Assembly: GCA_949282255.1 (NCBI GenBank)
Contig: CASDPA010000017.1
Span: 1-44,035 of the forward strand
Direction: 5' to 3'
DNA from: an uncultured Spirochaetales bacterium
Lineage (GTDB): Bacteria > Spirochaetota > Spirochaetia > Sphaerochaetales > Sphaerochaetaceae
DNA length: 44,035 nt
This document shows positions 23,533 through 33,165 of the stretch, piece by piece. The notes under the pieces are model-generated. The model saw nothing but the letters and a program-made list of their open reading frames with translations, was not told where the DNA came from and did no database searches. Position 1 is the first letter of the stretch, and every line of letters starts with the position of its first letter. The translations under genes were made by a program, and so were the position numbers.

Positions 23533-25291
23533 ACAGAAGATCGACGACACATGGGATTTGTCCAGCCTGTCGAAAAACACGTCAGAATGGGAAAGGGATT
23601 TAAGGAAGCTGGAAAAAAGCATCAAAGGGATCAAGAAACTGAAAGGCACAATGGCCGCAAGCGGGGACAGTTTTCACAATGTGCTTGCAACCATGCAAAG
23701 CGTCCTTATGGATGCTGAAAGGCTCGGTTCTTATTGTTTTTTGCAATATAACGCAGACAGCACGGATGCGGATGTCATGTCAAGAGCCGGCTTGTTCGAG
23801 GCGGTAGAAGCAGAGCTTTCGAAAGCTATTGCGTTCTTCGATCCCGAACTTATGGCCATGGACGAGGAAATTCTCAAGACTTATCTTGCGGAAAAAAGGA
23901 ACAAGGAATTCAGGGTTTTCATCAAGAAGGCACTAAGATATAAAAAGCATGTGCTCGATGAGAAAGGCGAATATCTTCTGAGTCTGCATGCCCCATTATC
24001 AGGGGCTTTCTCCGACGCTTTCCAGGATCTTGACAATGCGGATCTGGAATTCGGTTCCATCGGAGGTGATCCCCTCACCCATTCCACATATGCAAAGTTC
24101 ATCAGAAGCGCGGATGAAATGATAAGAAAGGAAGCTTACGAAAAGCTGTATACCGGCTATGAGAAACACCAGCACGTGATTGCAAGACTTTATTCTGGAA
24201 GCGTAAAGAACGACATCTTCGTTTCTCGCGCCAGGGGTTATAAAAGCTGTCTGGAGAAGGCACTTTTTCCGGACAGGGTTCCGGAAAAGGTCTACAGGAA
24301 CCTCACCAGCACAATTCATGAGGCTTTCCCCCTCCTATACAGGTTCTACTCGATAAAGGCAAAACATCTGAAAAAGGACAAGCTCAACCATTATGACGTG
24401 TATATGGGACTTGCCGATGATGTCAAGGTCAGCTACAGCTACGATGAGGCGGTGGAGATAATCAAAAACGCAGTAATGCCACTCGGCAAAGAATACTCGG
24501 ACATACTTATAAATGGGCTGACAAGCGAAAGATGGGTGGACAGGTATGAAAACAGGGGAAAGCGCAGCGGTGCATTCAGTGCAGGCGGATACATCGGGAA
24601 ACCTTACATCCTCACCAATTTTGAAAGCGAGGTGCTGGATTCCGTATTCACTCTCATACACGAAGGCGGGCACAGCATGCATTCATGGTATTCTGTAAGG
24701 AACAATCCATTCATGAGCTACAGCTATACGATCTTTGAGGCCGAGGTCGCATCAACATTCAATGAGCAGCTTCTGACTGCATATCTCATGGAAAACACGA
24801 GCGACAAGGAAATCAGAAAGTATCTTATAGGAAAGAATCTTGACGACATGGTGGCTACACTCTTCCGGCAGACCATGTTTGCCGAATATGAGCTCATAAT
24901 GCATGAGGATGCGGAAAAAGGACTTCCGCTCACGGTGGACCACTTGAGAAAATCATATAGGAGGCTTTTAGAGCAATATTTCGGACCTGATGTGCTTTTT
25001 ACAGAGCAAAGCGATCTTGAAGGACTGAGGATCCCACATTTTTACAGAGCGTTCTACACATATAAATACGCTACAGGTATTTCTGCAAGCATCGCGCTTT
25101 GCAAAAAAGTCCTCAGCGGAGGAGAAAAGGAAAGAGAGGACTATCTTTCATTCCTGAAATCCGGAGGATCGTCCTATCCGATTGAAGCTCTCAAGAAGGC
25201 GGGGGTGGACATGAGCTCCCCAGAACCGACAAGAATGGCAGTCTCCAGGTTCAAAGAGCTTCTTGACATGTATGAAGAGATATCCGGCTAA
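23519..25291 (+). CDS. pepF: oligoendopeptidase F (M3 metallopeptidase)
   Basis: A cytosolic zinc peptidase of 590 residues that cuts short peptides. The zinc motif HEGGH is at 381-385, followed by the third ligand region FEAEVASTFNE. The C-terminal helix YKYATGISASIAL is typical of family M3B. The ATG at 23519 has AAGGAG at 23506-23511; the upstream GTG/TTG starts lack one. It overlaps rdgB by 14 bp and, tail to tail, the next minus-strand gene by 4 bp. Confidence 0.95.
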   Translation: MERNEQKIDDTWDLSSLSKNTSEWERDLRKLEKSIKGIKKLKGTMAASGDSFHNVLATMQSVLMDAERLGSYCFLQYNADSTDADVMSRAGLFEAVEAELSKAIAFFDPELMAMDEEILKTYLAEKRNKEFRVFIKKALRYKKHVLDEKGEYLLSLHAPLSGAFSDAFQDLDNADLEFGSIGGDPLTHSTYAKFIRSADEMIRKEAYEKLYTGYEKHQHVIARLYSGSVKNDIFVSRARGYKSCLEKALFPDRVPEKVYRNLTSTIHEAFPLLYRFYSIKAKHLKKDKLNHYDVYMGLADDVKVSYSYDEAVEIIKNAVMPLGKEYSDILINGLTSERWVDRYENRGKRSGAFSAGGYIGKPYILTNFESEVLDSVFTLIHEGGHSMHSWYSVRNNPFMSYSYTIFEAEVASTFNEQLLTAYLMENTSDKEIRKYLIGKNLDDMVATLFRQTMFAEYELIMHEDAEKGLPLTVDHLRKSYRRLLEQYFGPDVLFTEQSDLEGLRIPHFYRAFYTYKYATGISASIALCKKVLSGGEKEREDYLSFLKSGGSSYPIEALKKAGVDMSSPEPTRMAVSRFKELLDMYEEISG

Positions 25292-25641
25292 AAGGATATT
25301 GAATTGATAAGCCCTTCTGAGAAGGTGAATGTGATTACGGCGCCATCAGTCAGATCCAAAAGGCTCACGGCGCCGTCTTTTTGTACTGAGCATACAGGAT
25401 TTTCAAAAGGAAGGACAGCAGAAAGAGGGACATAAAAGGTTTCAACCAAGACCTTCTCGTTCGTGGTGAATTTTTCAAACCAAGTTACGGATATTTCCTC
25501 TCCGACCGCCTCAAGCGCCTTTTTTTCAATCCCTTCAGGATCCAATGAAACATATCCGATTTTTGCATTATACGCAGCAGCTGCCGAAACAGGACATAGC
25601 AGAAGAAAAATCAAGACTATTGAAAAAATAAGACGCCTCAT
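25288..25641 (-). CDS. small secreted protein of unknown function
   Basis: A 117-residue protein with a Sec signal peptide (hydrophobic run ending in VSAAAA) and no lipobox cysteine at the cleavage site. The mature part is beta-rich with no domain I recognise. It is convergent with pepF, sharing 4 bp. No clear ribosome site precedes the ATG at 25641; a TAATAT eight nt upstream could make it leaderless. Confidence 0.6.
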   Translation of the reverse strand: MRRLIFSIVLIFLLLCPVSAAAAYNAKIGYVSLDPEGIEKKALEAVGEEISVTWFEKFTTNEKVLVETFYVPLSAVLPFENPVCSVQKDGAVSLLDLTDGAVITFTFSEGLINSISF

Positions 25642-25719
25642 AATCAGAGATATTACCCTTCATGGAATAAAAAAGCAAATAATGGCGGACAATCACGGAT
25701 ATGTGCTAATTTAATAGAT

Positions 25720-27006
25720 ATGAAAAGATCTGAAATGATGGAAATATTGAATGCTGGCTTCATACATTCTGTAAAGGATGTGCTTTGGGGAAATATCCCG
25801 TTTACGCGGGAGATGAAAGATCTTTTGGAGATCGGACCGGTACAAAAACTTGCCAGGATAAAACAGAACGGGCCTACGTATCATATCTATCCGGGAAGCG
25901 TCCATACCAGGCTCAACCATTCAATCGGCGTATATCACCTTTCAAGAGAGATACTCTTATCGATGGCAAGAAAGAACGACAATCTTCCACTTACAAAAGA
26001 AGGCATGATGAGTTTCTTGTGTGCATCATTGCTTCATGATATCGGACACTTCCCCTATGCCCACTCGCTCAAGGAACTTGCAGTAAAAGACCACGAGCAG
26101 ATCGCCGCAGAGCTGATTATCGGAAATGATGAGCTGAAACATGCAGTGGAAAAGACGGGGGCAAATCCAGAGATGACGGCAAGCATAATAAACAAGGATG
26201 AGCCCTGCAATAAAAAGGAAACCGGATTCTATAGGAGCATCCTCTCAGGAACGCTCGATCCGGACAAGCTCGACTACCTTTCCAGGGATGCTTATTTTTC
26301 CGGGGTTCCATATGGCACACAAAATACGGATTACATCATATCCTCGATGGATTTCAGATCCTGGCAGCCGGTACTGGAGGAGGATGCAATGGTATCCATA
26401 GAGCACGTGCTCTTTTCAAAGTATCTGATGTACAGGACTATCTATTGGCACAAAGGTACACGGAGCGCAACAGCCATGATAAAAAAAGCGCTGCTTGCAG
26501 GAATCAAGGCAAATGTCATAAGTTATGAGGATTTGTATCTGAAGGATGATGATGAGTTCAGCAGTTTGGGAAAGGATTGCTCTTTTGGGCCTTTTTCTCT
26601 CATACGCGATGTTGAACATAACCGGTTATTGGAGAAAAGATACGAGGCCGATCTGGGCTCAGGCTCAAGATTCGAGCAGCTTGCACTTAATCTGGAAACC
26701 AGGGATAAGGCGGAGGACGCGGTTTTCAGAAAGCTTAAGAAAACCTATCCATCCCTGAAAGAATATCAAGTGGTGATAGACATTCCGGAACCGGTCAATT
26801 TTGAGACGGATATAAAAATCCTGTGCCATGACGGAAGCATCGTGGACAGCGGGGATGAGTGGACCGTGTTCAGCAAGGATGTTGGCAGGCGATTTTCCTC
26901 ACGCTTGAGAAAGCTGTCGCTTTTTGTTCCTGATTATGTTACATTTGCCTCAGCAGAAAAAGCGGTTGCGGAGGCGAACTTTGCAGGAGAACAAGAAAAG
27001 CTATAA
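25720..27006 (+). CDS. HD-domain phosphohydrolase
   Basis: A 428-residue metal-dependent phosphohydrolase of the HD superfamily, related to dNTP triphosphohydrolases and the YwfO group. Metal motifs: RLNHSIGVYHL near 65-75, then HDIGHFPYAHSLK near 106-118, and a later Asp in DPDKLDYLSRD. Substrate unknown; a dNTPase role is possible. The start lacks a ribosome site; TGC-TAATTT seven nt upstream is a weak leaderless promoter candidate. It overlaps the ttcA start by 26 bp. Confidence 0.85.
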   Translation: MKRSEMMEILNAGFIHSVKDVLWGNIPFTREMKDLLEIGPVQKLARIKQNGPTYHIYPGSVHTRLNHSIGVYHLSREILLSMARKNDNLPLTKEGMMSFLCASLLHDIGHFPYAHSLKELAVKDHEQIAAELIIGNDELKHAVEKTGANPEMTASIINKDEPCNKKETGFYRSILSGTLDPDKLDYLSRDAYFSGVPYGTQNTDYIISSMDFRSWQPVLEEDAMVSIEHVLFSKYLMYRTIYWHKGTRSATAMIKKALLAGIKANVISYEDLYLKDDDEFSSLGKDCSFGPFSLIRDVEHNRLLEKRYEADLGSGSRFEQLALNLETRDKAEDAVFRKLKKTYPSLKEYQVVIDIPEPVNFETDIKILCHDGSIVDSGDEWTVFSKDVGRRFSSRLRKLSLFVPDYVTFASAEKAVAEANFAGEQEKL

Positions 27007-27784
27007 GGACCTGATAAACGGAGACATCCCTCCTTGGGTGATGCGCTTCATAAAACAGACGGGCAAAGGCATAAACGATTTCAATATGATCAAGGATGGG
27101 GACAGGGTGCTTATCGCGGCATCAGGTGGGAAGGACAGCCTGGCATTGTCCCTTGCATTGTCCATACGAAGGAAATGGCTTCCTATCCATTATGATCTTA
27201 AAGCGCTGATGATCAATTGGATCGAGCATCCGATACCGGATATCTGGAAAGAAAAACTGAAGCAGTACTATGACGATCTTGGTATAGATTTTGAAATCGT
27301 GGATGAAAATCAGTTCCCCTGCTCTTTCAAAGGAGAATTCAATTGCTATCTATGCTCGCGCAACAGACGCAGGATCCTTTTTGAGTATGCGGGAAAAAAT
27401 GAAATAAGGCTCATTGCCATGGGGCATCATTTGGATGATCTTGTGGAAACAAGCCTGATGAATATTTTTTTCCGAGCCAGTTTCTCCACCATGCAGGCGG
27501 TCCAAGATTTTTTCAATGGAAAACTTTACATAATCAGACCGATGATAGAAGTCCATGAATCGGTCACAAAACGTCTTGCCGAATGCTACGACATACCTTG
27601 TATCAAGCCCGTATGCCCATACGATCAAACAAATGTGAGGGCAAAACTGAAGCCGATAGTCGGAGAATTGGTACACATCGACAAGCTTGCAAGAGAGCAT
27701 GTTTTTGCCGCCCATAAGCTTGACAACCCGTTTTCAGAAGGTGGAAATACACCTTTATTGGAACAAGTGGAAAAAAATAGTTAA
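26981..27784 (+). CDS. ttcA: TtcA-family tRNA 2-thiolation enzyme
   Basis: An ATP-dependent, iron-sulfur tRNA thiolase; TtcA makes 2-thiocytidine at position 32. The 267-residue protein has the PP-loop SGGKDS (48-53) and three cysteines, Cys122, Cys125 (NCYLC) and Cys212 (KPVCPYD), expected to hold a [4Fe-4S] cluster. Also present are the GHHLDDLVET motif and the YDQTN-type C-terminal motif. I chose the TTG at 26981, which has GGAGG six nt upstream; it overlaps the HD gene by 26 bp. The N-terminus is shorter than in E. coli TtcA. Confidence 0.87.
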   Translation: MQENKKSYKDLINGDIPPWVMRFIKQTGKGINDFNMIKDGDRVLIAASGGKDSLALSLALSIRRKWLPIHYDLKALMINWIEHPIPDIWKEKLKQYYDDLGIDFEIVDENQFPCSFKGEFNCYLCSRNRRRILFEYAGKNEIRLIAMGHHLDDLVETSLMNIFFRASFSTMQAVQDFFNGKLYIIRPMIEVHESVTKRLAECYDIPCIKPVCPYDQTNVRAKLKPIVGELVHIDKLAREHVFAAHKLDNPFSEGGNTPLLEQVEKNS

Positions 27785-27851
27785 TATTTTTCGTAAACAT
27801 TCTTGTGGAACAGTGTTCTATATATGTGATAAACTTACATAAGAGGTTCGT

Positions 27852-28916
27852 ATGAAGAAGAGTTTGATATTTCTGCTGTCACTGGTATTGATATCATCCC
27901 TAACTGCAGCCGTACAGCTACCGCTGACCGGGGTGGAGGGGGATTTCAATCTTTATGACAGGTACGGCAATAAAATCGATGTGATGGACGCCGGTCCATA
28001 CGCAGAGGAAGGTTATATCATCCTTACAGCAAAAGGTGCATCCTTCACATGCCCATATGGAGAGATACATCTGGGGGCGGATACACTCTTCACAATCCTG
28101 TCTTTGGACGAGACCGCTCCAGTGTTGTATCTTGTCGACGGCAAAGCGAATTTCATCAGCTATGATGATTTTTACATTGAGATCTATACGCCGGTAAGCC
28201 TCGTCGCCTTTGATAAGAAAGGAGAGTACGTTGTTGAAACGACGACGGATACAGAAAACATCTACAATCTTTCAAAAGGCAAGATGATGGTGCTCAACGG
28301 ATTGTCAGGAAACAGCAGCGTGCTTGAAAATCTGACCTACATAGAGATGCTCGAGGGAGGACTCATACTTCCAGTCTCTTATGACTTATATGAAAGTATC
28401 TCCATTCTTCATGACAATGCTCCTGCAAAGGTTCCTTCCATGCCCTCAGTCAAGATTGATGAAAAACTGGTCGATGTTGAAGAAATGCCTGCAGAGCCGG
28501 CTGTAGAGGAAGAAGCTGCTGTTACAGTTCCTCAGAAGGCTGAGATTATTGCTTACACGGATCTCAAGAAGACGGAGCCGGAAAAACCGGTTTTGTCCGT
28601 TTCTGCAGAGCTTATCGACATACCGGAGCCTGCTGTTCCAAGCGCACCGATTCTGAATGTCGATTATACAAGGCCCTCAAAACCTGAATTGGCTGTGCAA
28701 ATACAGACAATGATCGTACCAGAGGTTCCAAGCCAGCCGGTTGTATCGGCATCATTCCAATCGCTGAACAGCACAATCCCCTCTGCGCCTGTTTTTCTTG
28801 AGCCGGAAAGCATATTCGTAAACAAGTTGCAGGCCCCATCTGTAACGATTATGGATACGGTACCTTCTGCTCCAAGTGTGACGTCCAATATCGGAATTGA
28901 AAAAAAAACAATCTAG
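27852..28916 (+). CDS. secreted protein with Pro-rich C-terminal repeats; 5' part of a probable frameshifted envelope gene
   Basis: A 354-residue ORF. Residues 1-20 are a Sec signal peptide. Residues about 25-175 form a beta-rich domain with loose similarity to FecR-type ligand/cell-wall-facing domains (uncertain). From about 195 on there is a Pro/Val-rich linker with recurring V/I-P-S-x-P units spaced 15-27 residues (VPSMPSV, VPSAPIL, VPSQPVV, IPSAPVF, VPSAPSV). AAGAGG precedes the ATG. The ORF stops at a TAG eight nt past an A9 tract (28900-28908). The -1 frame from that tract is open straight into the beta-barrel ORF, so the two probably make one protein of about 1150 residues. Confidence 0.7.
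   Translation: MKKSLIFLLSLVLISSLTAAVQLPLTGVEGDFNLYDRYGNKIDVMDAGPYAEEGYIILTAKGASFTCPYGEIHLGADTLFTILSLDETAPVLYLVDGKANFISYDDFYIEIYTPVSLVAFDKKGEYVVETTTDTENIYNLSKGKMMVLNGLSGNSSVLENLTYIEMLEGGLILPVSYDLYESISILHDNAPAKVPSMPSVKIDEKLVDVEEMPAEPAVEEEAAVTVPQKAEIIAYTDLKKTEPEKPVLSVSAELIDIPEPAVPSAPILNVDYTRPSKPELAVQIQTMIVPEVPSQPVVSASFQSLNSTIPSAPVFLEPESIFVNKLQAPSVTIMDTVPSAPSVTSNIGIEKKTI
28900..28908 (+). other. A9 slippery tract joining two ORFs
   Basis: Nine consecutive A contain the heptamer A AAA AAA in the zero frame of the upstream ORF. After a -1 shift, or with one extra A, translation continues through AAC AAT CTA GTT without a stop into the barrel ORF. A small GAGC/GCTC hairpin (28928-28939) lies 20 nt downstream and is a weak stimulator at best. 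Confidence 0.6.
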
Positions 28917-29002
28917 TTTTTGACACCGAGCTCAAGCTCAGGGCCTATTCCGACAGCGCTACAGGAGAGACAAATATAACAACCGCCGTCATACCATCTT
29001 TT

Positions 29003-31318
29003 GTGTACGGCGGTTTAAATTTGTCCTTTTCCATAGATTTGAACAGAATACTCAACCAAACTGGAAGGAAGGACTCAAGCCTCCCTTTTTGGCTTAGCTA
29101 CGGTTTATCCTTCATAGACAGATTCGAATACCACTCTTCTGATGAAGGATTTACCGTAGCATTAAATCGTACTGACCCTTTGATCGGAGATGCATTGGGA
29201 CTGTTTCCTGGAGTTGTACACGAATGGGACGGGGTGGATGAAAAGCTGAGTCTGAACAGCATTCTTAAAAGCAGCAAGATATCATTCCGTATTTTTGCAG
29301 AGGATCTTTCTTTCTCAAATTATGATGAAACCGATCCGAGAATGATTTTGGGATCAGGAATAAGCTTCACCCCATTTTCGGTATGGCCCTTCTCCCTCAG
29401 TTTTTCACTTATAAGCGATTATGCCTATAAAATGCCGGAAAACACACGGCTTTTTCCTTCCGTGCATGCGGATATTCCAATCCTTAACACCTCTTCCTTT
29501 CTGCTTTCTTTCCGCTTAGGCTATATCCAGGCCATAACGGACTATGAAAACTGGAAGACGAATTTTCATGATAATGCTTACTATGCAGGCCTTCCATTTT
29601 CGTTTGGAAACACTGTGATAAGCGTTGGGGCCATGCTGCAAGGAAAGAGCATACGCTACAACATGTTCAATCCCCAATTTGACATGCAGACTGAAGCTAG
29701 GCCGATTGCGCTTTTCATCGACGGGGACATGACAACAAGATATTTCGATCTTGCATTGAATGTTTTTTTCAATTATGACCAGCAGGCCGATCTCATAATC
29801 TGGCAGGATTCATATTTCGATATCAGCCTTGGATTCAAGCTTGGAAATATAGATTTTCTTGTAGGAGCAAGAAGACAGGGAGAGATAACAAAGGGCTTTT
29901 TCGAATCCAGCGACTACTTTTTGGGAATAGAGACCCAAACAGGAAGCTTGAAATCAAAACTGCAATTCCGTGTATTGGATGGTAAGCCACAGTTGGGCTT
30001 CACCTCCTCCTTTGCCCTGATAGATCTTGAAAACTTGGATATGGAGAAAAAAGGCGAAAGGTTCTTCGATCTGAAATTTGATCTTGGCTTTGACAAGCTG
30101 ATGGGAAAACGCGCGTATTTTATCCTCACTCCGATACTGTTTTTGGGAAACGACGATTATAACATCGCATTCAGATTTCCCTTTTACCTGCAAGTCGAGG
30201 ATTCGCGTTTTGTCATGATCTCTGTCAAAGCGGACGAATGGTGGGATGTGTTCAAGCCCATTTCAAGTGTCTACGATTTTTTCGATTCCATAACCGATGT
30301 ATTCCAGCTTGTGGAACAAATAAGCCTGGGGACAGACAAATCTTTCATCCACCTGAAAGCAAACAGGTATTCAACAAGGAACGACATATTCTTCGACAAT
30401 TACAGATCCTTTGATGCGCTCAGTCTTGAAGCGGAGTTCAATTTCCACAACATGAAGATCGGGGCTTACATAGACGATCTGGAAGCACCAAGAATAATGG
30501 ACATATCCCTGGGTATATACCCATTCGATTCCGAAGGCTGGGGACTGCTTGTTAACACCCCTACAGAGATAAAGGCAAAGAACAGGAATGATTATGACAT
30601 AACCACATTCATCGGGGCATCCCTTTACATACCTTTTTTCAATAACAAGCTCGATTTTTCATTTTATGTTTACAGCGAGATATCTGCAAAATATATTGAT
30701 GGAATCCCTGAGGACATTAGGATAGTATATGATTTTGAGAACAACAGGTTCTTCGGATATCTAATAGGAGCTGCTGTCAACTGGACGAACAGGAACCTGT
30801 CCGTCGGGCTTTCAGGAGGAATCAATTCAGGAAAACTCAATCCAAACACCTACAATGCATTCACAAGCCTGAACCCGGACAAGGAAAAACCCAATACAGA
30901 TGTGGAAGGGATTTCGGCATATATTGTGGCGGATTTCAGGCTTGAATTCGATTTCATAAGCCTCGTAGTCAAATACACCATGCCGAACATAGTCTCAATT
31001 TTCAAGGATTTCAACAACTATTCGGGAGACATGTTCACAATCAAATTCAATTATATGATCCCAAACGGGGTTGGACTCAGCTTCCAGATATCAAGGACCG
31101 ATTTCATATCAACCTTGAACACCATCTTTGATTACAATAACTACTTCAATAGTCCGAGCACGATTTATGCCGTATCTCTTTTGAAAGAATTTGACAACAT
31201 GGCTCTTGAAGCCACCTTCGGAACAGGTGCAATATATGAACGTGGAGAATACATGAATTCATACAATCTTGTGGAAGTCGCCCCGATGCTAAGAATCAAG
31301 ACAAGAATCGGTTTTTGA
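29003..31318 (+). CDS. large outer-membrane beta-barrel protein; 3' part of the probable fused gene
   Basis: A 771-residue beta-barrel with many alternating strands, aromatic belts and a C-terminal RIGF ending in Phe, as expected for an outer-membrane protein. It has no signal peptide. The GTG at 29003 has no ribosome site, and the same frame is open upstream to 28901 and reads as more barrel-like sequence (VFDTELKLRAYSDSATGE). Secretion therefore requires fusion to the preceding ORF through the A9 tract. The gene ends 38 bp before mutL. Transport substrate or surface role unknown. Confidence 0.7.
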   Translation: MYGGLNLSFSIDLNRILNQTGRKDSSLPFWLSYGLSFIDRFEYHSSDEGFTVALNRTDPLIGDALGLFPGVVHEWDGVDEKLSLNSILKSSKISFRIFAEDLSFSNYDETDPRMILGSGISFTPFSVWPFSLSFSLISDYAYKMPENTRLFPSVHADIPILNTSSFLLSFRLGYIQAITDYENWKTNFHDNAYYAGLPFSFGNTVISVGAMLQGKSIRYNMFNPQFDMQTEARPIALFIDGDMTTRYFDLALNVFFNYDQQADLIIWQDSYFDISLGFKLGNIDFLVGARRQGEITKGFFESSDYFLGIETQTGSLKSKLQFRVLDGKPQLGFTSSFALIDLENLDMEKKGERFFDLKFDLGFDKLMGKRAYFILTPILFLGNDDYNIAFRFPFYLQVEDSRFVMISVKADEWWDVFKPISSVYDFFDSITDVFQLVEQISLGTDKSFIHLKANRYSTRNDIFFDNYRSFDALSLEAEFNFHNMKIGAYIDDLEAPRIMDISLGIYPFDSEGWGLLVNTPTEIKAKNRNDYDITTFIGASLYIPFFNNKLDFSFYVYSEISAKYIDGIPEDIRIVYDFENNRFFGYLIGAAVNWTNRNLSVGLSGGINSGKLNPNTYNAFTSLNPDKEKPNTDVEGISAYIVADFRLEFDFISLVVKYTMPNIVSIFKDFNNYSGDMFTIKFNYMIPNGVGLSFQISRTDFISTLNTIFDYNNYFNSPSTIYAVSLLKEFDNMALEATFGTGAIYERGEYMNSYNLVEVAPMLRIKTRIGF

Positions 31319-31356
31319 AGATTATAAAAGGAGGCAACCGCAACGCGGAGGACAAT

Positions 31357-33165
31357 ATGAATAAGATAAATCTTTTATCCCCCCTGCTCTCTTCCAGGAT
31401 AGCCGCAGGAGAAGTCATAGAACGCCCTGAATCCGTTTTGAGGGAATTTCTGGATAATGCCATAGATGCAGGAAGCAGCGAAATAACCATCAGTATCGAA
31501 GGCGGAGGAATTGATTCTATCAGCGTAAGCGACAACGGTGGAGGCATATTCAAGGAGGATCTTGAGATAATTGCAAGCCGGCATGCCACGAGCAAGATAA
31601 AGGAAGATGACGACCTATATAGGATAAAGACTCTAGGATTCAGGGGAGAAGCCCTGTATTCAATTGCAAGTGTCAGCGAGCTGACAATAAAAAGCCTGGA
31701 TTCAAATACGGGAAGGACCAACAGTGTGACAATAGATAACGGGATCAGAAAGGAGATGGTCACATCCTCACCGATAAAGGGAACGACTGTGACTGCAAGA
31801 AACCTTTTTGGTGAAATTCCCGCCAGAAGATCGTTTTTGAAGAGGCCGCAGACTGAGGCGCAGATGTGCCGCAACCTCGTAATCTCAAAAGCCCTTGCCT
31901 ATCCGGATATCAGTTTCAAATTCTACAGCGACGGGGCTCTGAAGCTCAATTACGAAAAAGCGTCCTCATTAAAAGAAAGGGTCATGATGCTTTATCGTCC
32001 CATGGGAATCCAAGATGCTGATGTGCTTCATCTTTTGGGACACGGCGAAGAATACAGCATCGATATAATCTGCACATCGGGTGCGGCAAAAAGAAGCGAC
32101 AGGAAGGAAATAAGAATATATGTCAACGGCAGAGCCGTAGAGGAATACTCTCTCGTGCAAGCCGTCACTTTCGGCTACGGGGAGCTTCTTCCAGGAGGTT
32201 CTTTTCCATATGCCTCGGTATTCATAAAAGATAATCCGGAGCTTGTGGATTTCAATATACACCCTGCAAAAAAGGAGGTGAAGCTCCGTAACCATGCACA
32301 GATCCATCATGCCATTGTCCTTTTGATCCAGAACGGTGTTGCCCGCAGGATTCCTGAGATCAAGGCTGTGCAGAACGAATTTGAATTCACACAAGATGCT
32401 GATAAAGCGGACCAAGAGCGTTTTTTCAAGACTTTTTCCAGCACTCATGACAGTTTTGCCTGTAAGGATCCGGTCCAGAGGCTTTCTTCGGCAAAGACAG
32501 CATACAGCTTCAATACGGAAACCAGACCGGCAGACGATTCCTGGATCCTCAAGGCAAAGGAATTGAGCAGGCTCAAGGAAGAGGAAAAGAAAGAGGCTTT
32601 TTCTGAGGAGAAAGAGGAAGAGGACAAGGATTGGAAGTATATCGGACAGGCCTTCAACCTTTTTTTGATAGTGCAGAAAGGGGAAGATCTGTATTTCATA
32701 GACCAGCATGCGGCTCATGAAAGAATGATATATGATGAGCTTCTCAGCCAAACCACGGTTCAAAAGCTCCTAATTCCGATAAGATTGGAAGTGGAAAAGG
32801 ATATCGATGAGTTTCTTACCTCATACTCATACATATACACAAAGCTGGGGATAATGATAGCCAAGACAGCAGACGGGTATTGGGAGATATCGGCACTGCC
32901 CGCTGTAGCCAGGCAGATAGAGGCGCAGGTGGTAAACTATATTTCAACCAATGCAGGAGATGAGAAAGAACTTGAGACCGGCCTTTTTGCGATAATCGCC
33001 TGCAAGGCCGCAATCAAGGCAGGAGACGAGATTGACCGCTACAGTGCAGAGGCTCTGATAAAAAAGGTTTTTGAGATGGAGCAGCCCGCTTGTCCACATG
33101 GCAGGACATTCCTCATAAAACTGAATGAAAAGGAGCTCAGGGGGATGGTGGGTAGGACAAAGTGA
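31357..33165 (+). CDS. mutL: DNA mismatch repair protein MutL
   Basis: The 602-residue mismatch-repair coordinator. The N-terminal GHKL ATPase has Glu30 and Asn34 (REFLDNAIDAG), Asp59 (SDNGGG), RHATSK and GFRGEAL. An acidic, charged linker (about 340-430) precedes the C-terminal dimerisation/endonuclease domain. The metal motif begins DQHA at 449-452 and continues AHERMIYD, with Asp where the consensus DQHA(X)2E(X)4E has its last Glu. ACKAAI and CPHGRT are present. This marks the nicking type of MutL. The ATG at 31357 has GGAGG five nt upstream. The end overlaps the next minus-strand gene by 29 bp. Confidence 0.95.
   Translation: MNKINLLSPLLSSRIAAGEVIERPESVLREFLDNAIDAGSSEITISIEGGGIDSISVSDNGGGIFKEDLEIIASRHATSKIKEDDDLYRIKTLGFRGEALYSIASVSELTIKSLDSNTGRTNSVTIDNGIRKEMVTSSPIKGTTVTARNLFGEIPARRSFLKRPQTEAQMCRNLVISKALAYPDISFKFYSDGALKLNYEKASSLKERVMMLYRPMGIQDADVLHLLGHGEEYSIDIICTSGAAKRSDRKEIRIYVNGRAVEEYSLVQAVTFGYGELLPGGSFPYASVFIKDNPELVDFNIHPAKKEVKLRNHAQIHHAIVLLIQNGVARRIPEIKAVQNEFEFTQDADKADQERFFKTFSSTHDSFACKDPVQRLSSAKTAYSFNTETRPADDSWILKAKELSRLKEEEKKEAFSEEKEEEDKDWKYIGQAFNLFLIVQKGEDLYFIDQHAAHERMIYDELLSQTTVQKLLIPIRLEVEKDIDEFLTSYSYIYTKLGIMIAKTADGYWEISALPAVARQIEAQVVNYISTNAGDEKELETGLFAIIACKAAIKAGDEIDRYSAEALIKKVFEMEQPACPHGRTFLIKLNEKELRGMVGRTK

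Noticed and set aside
27808-27818. GAACAGTGTTC inverted repeat before the envelope locus, resembling a Gram-positive LexA box
   Set aside because: The spacer is three bases rather than the four of the known box, arms are short, and the downstream gene is not SOS-related.
31969-32763. 264-residue minus-strand ORF inside mutL
   Set aside because: MutL motifs cover the same region in the plus strand; no family features in the reverse frame.
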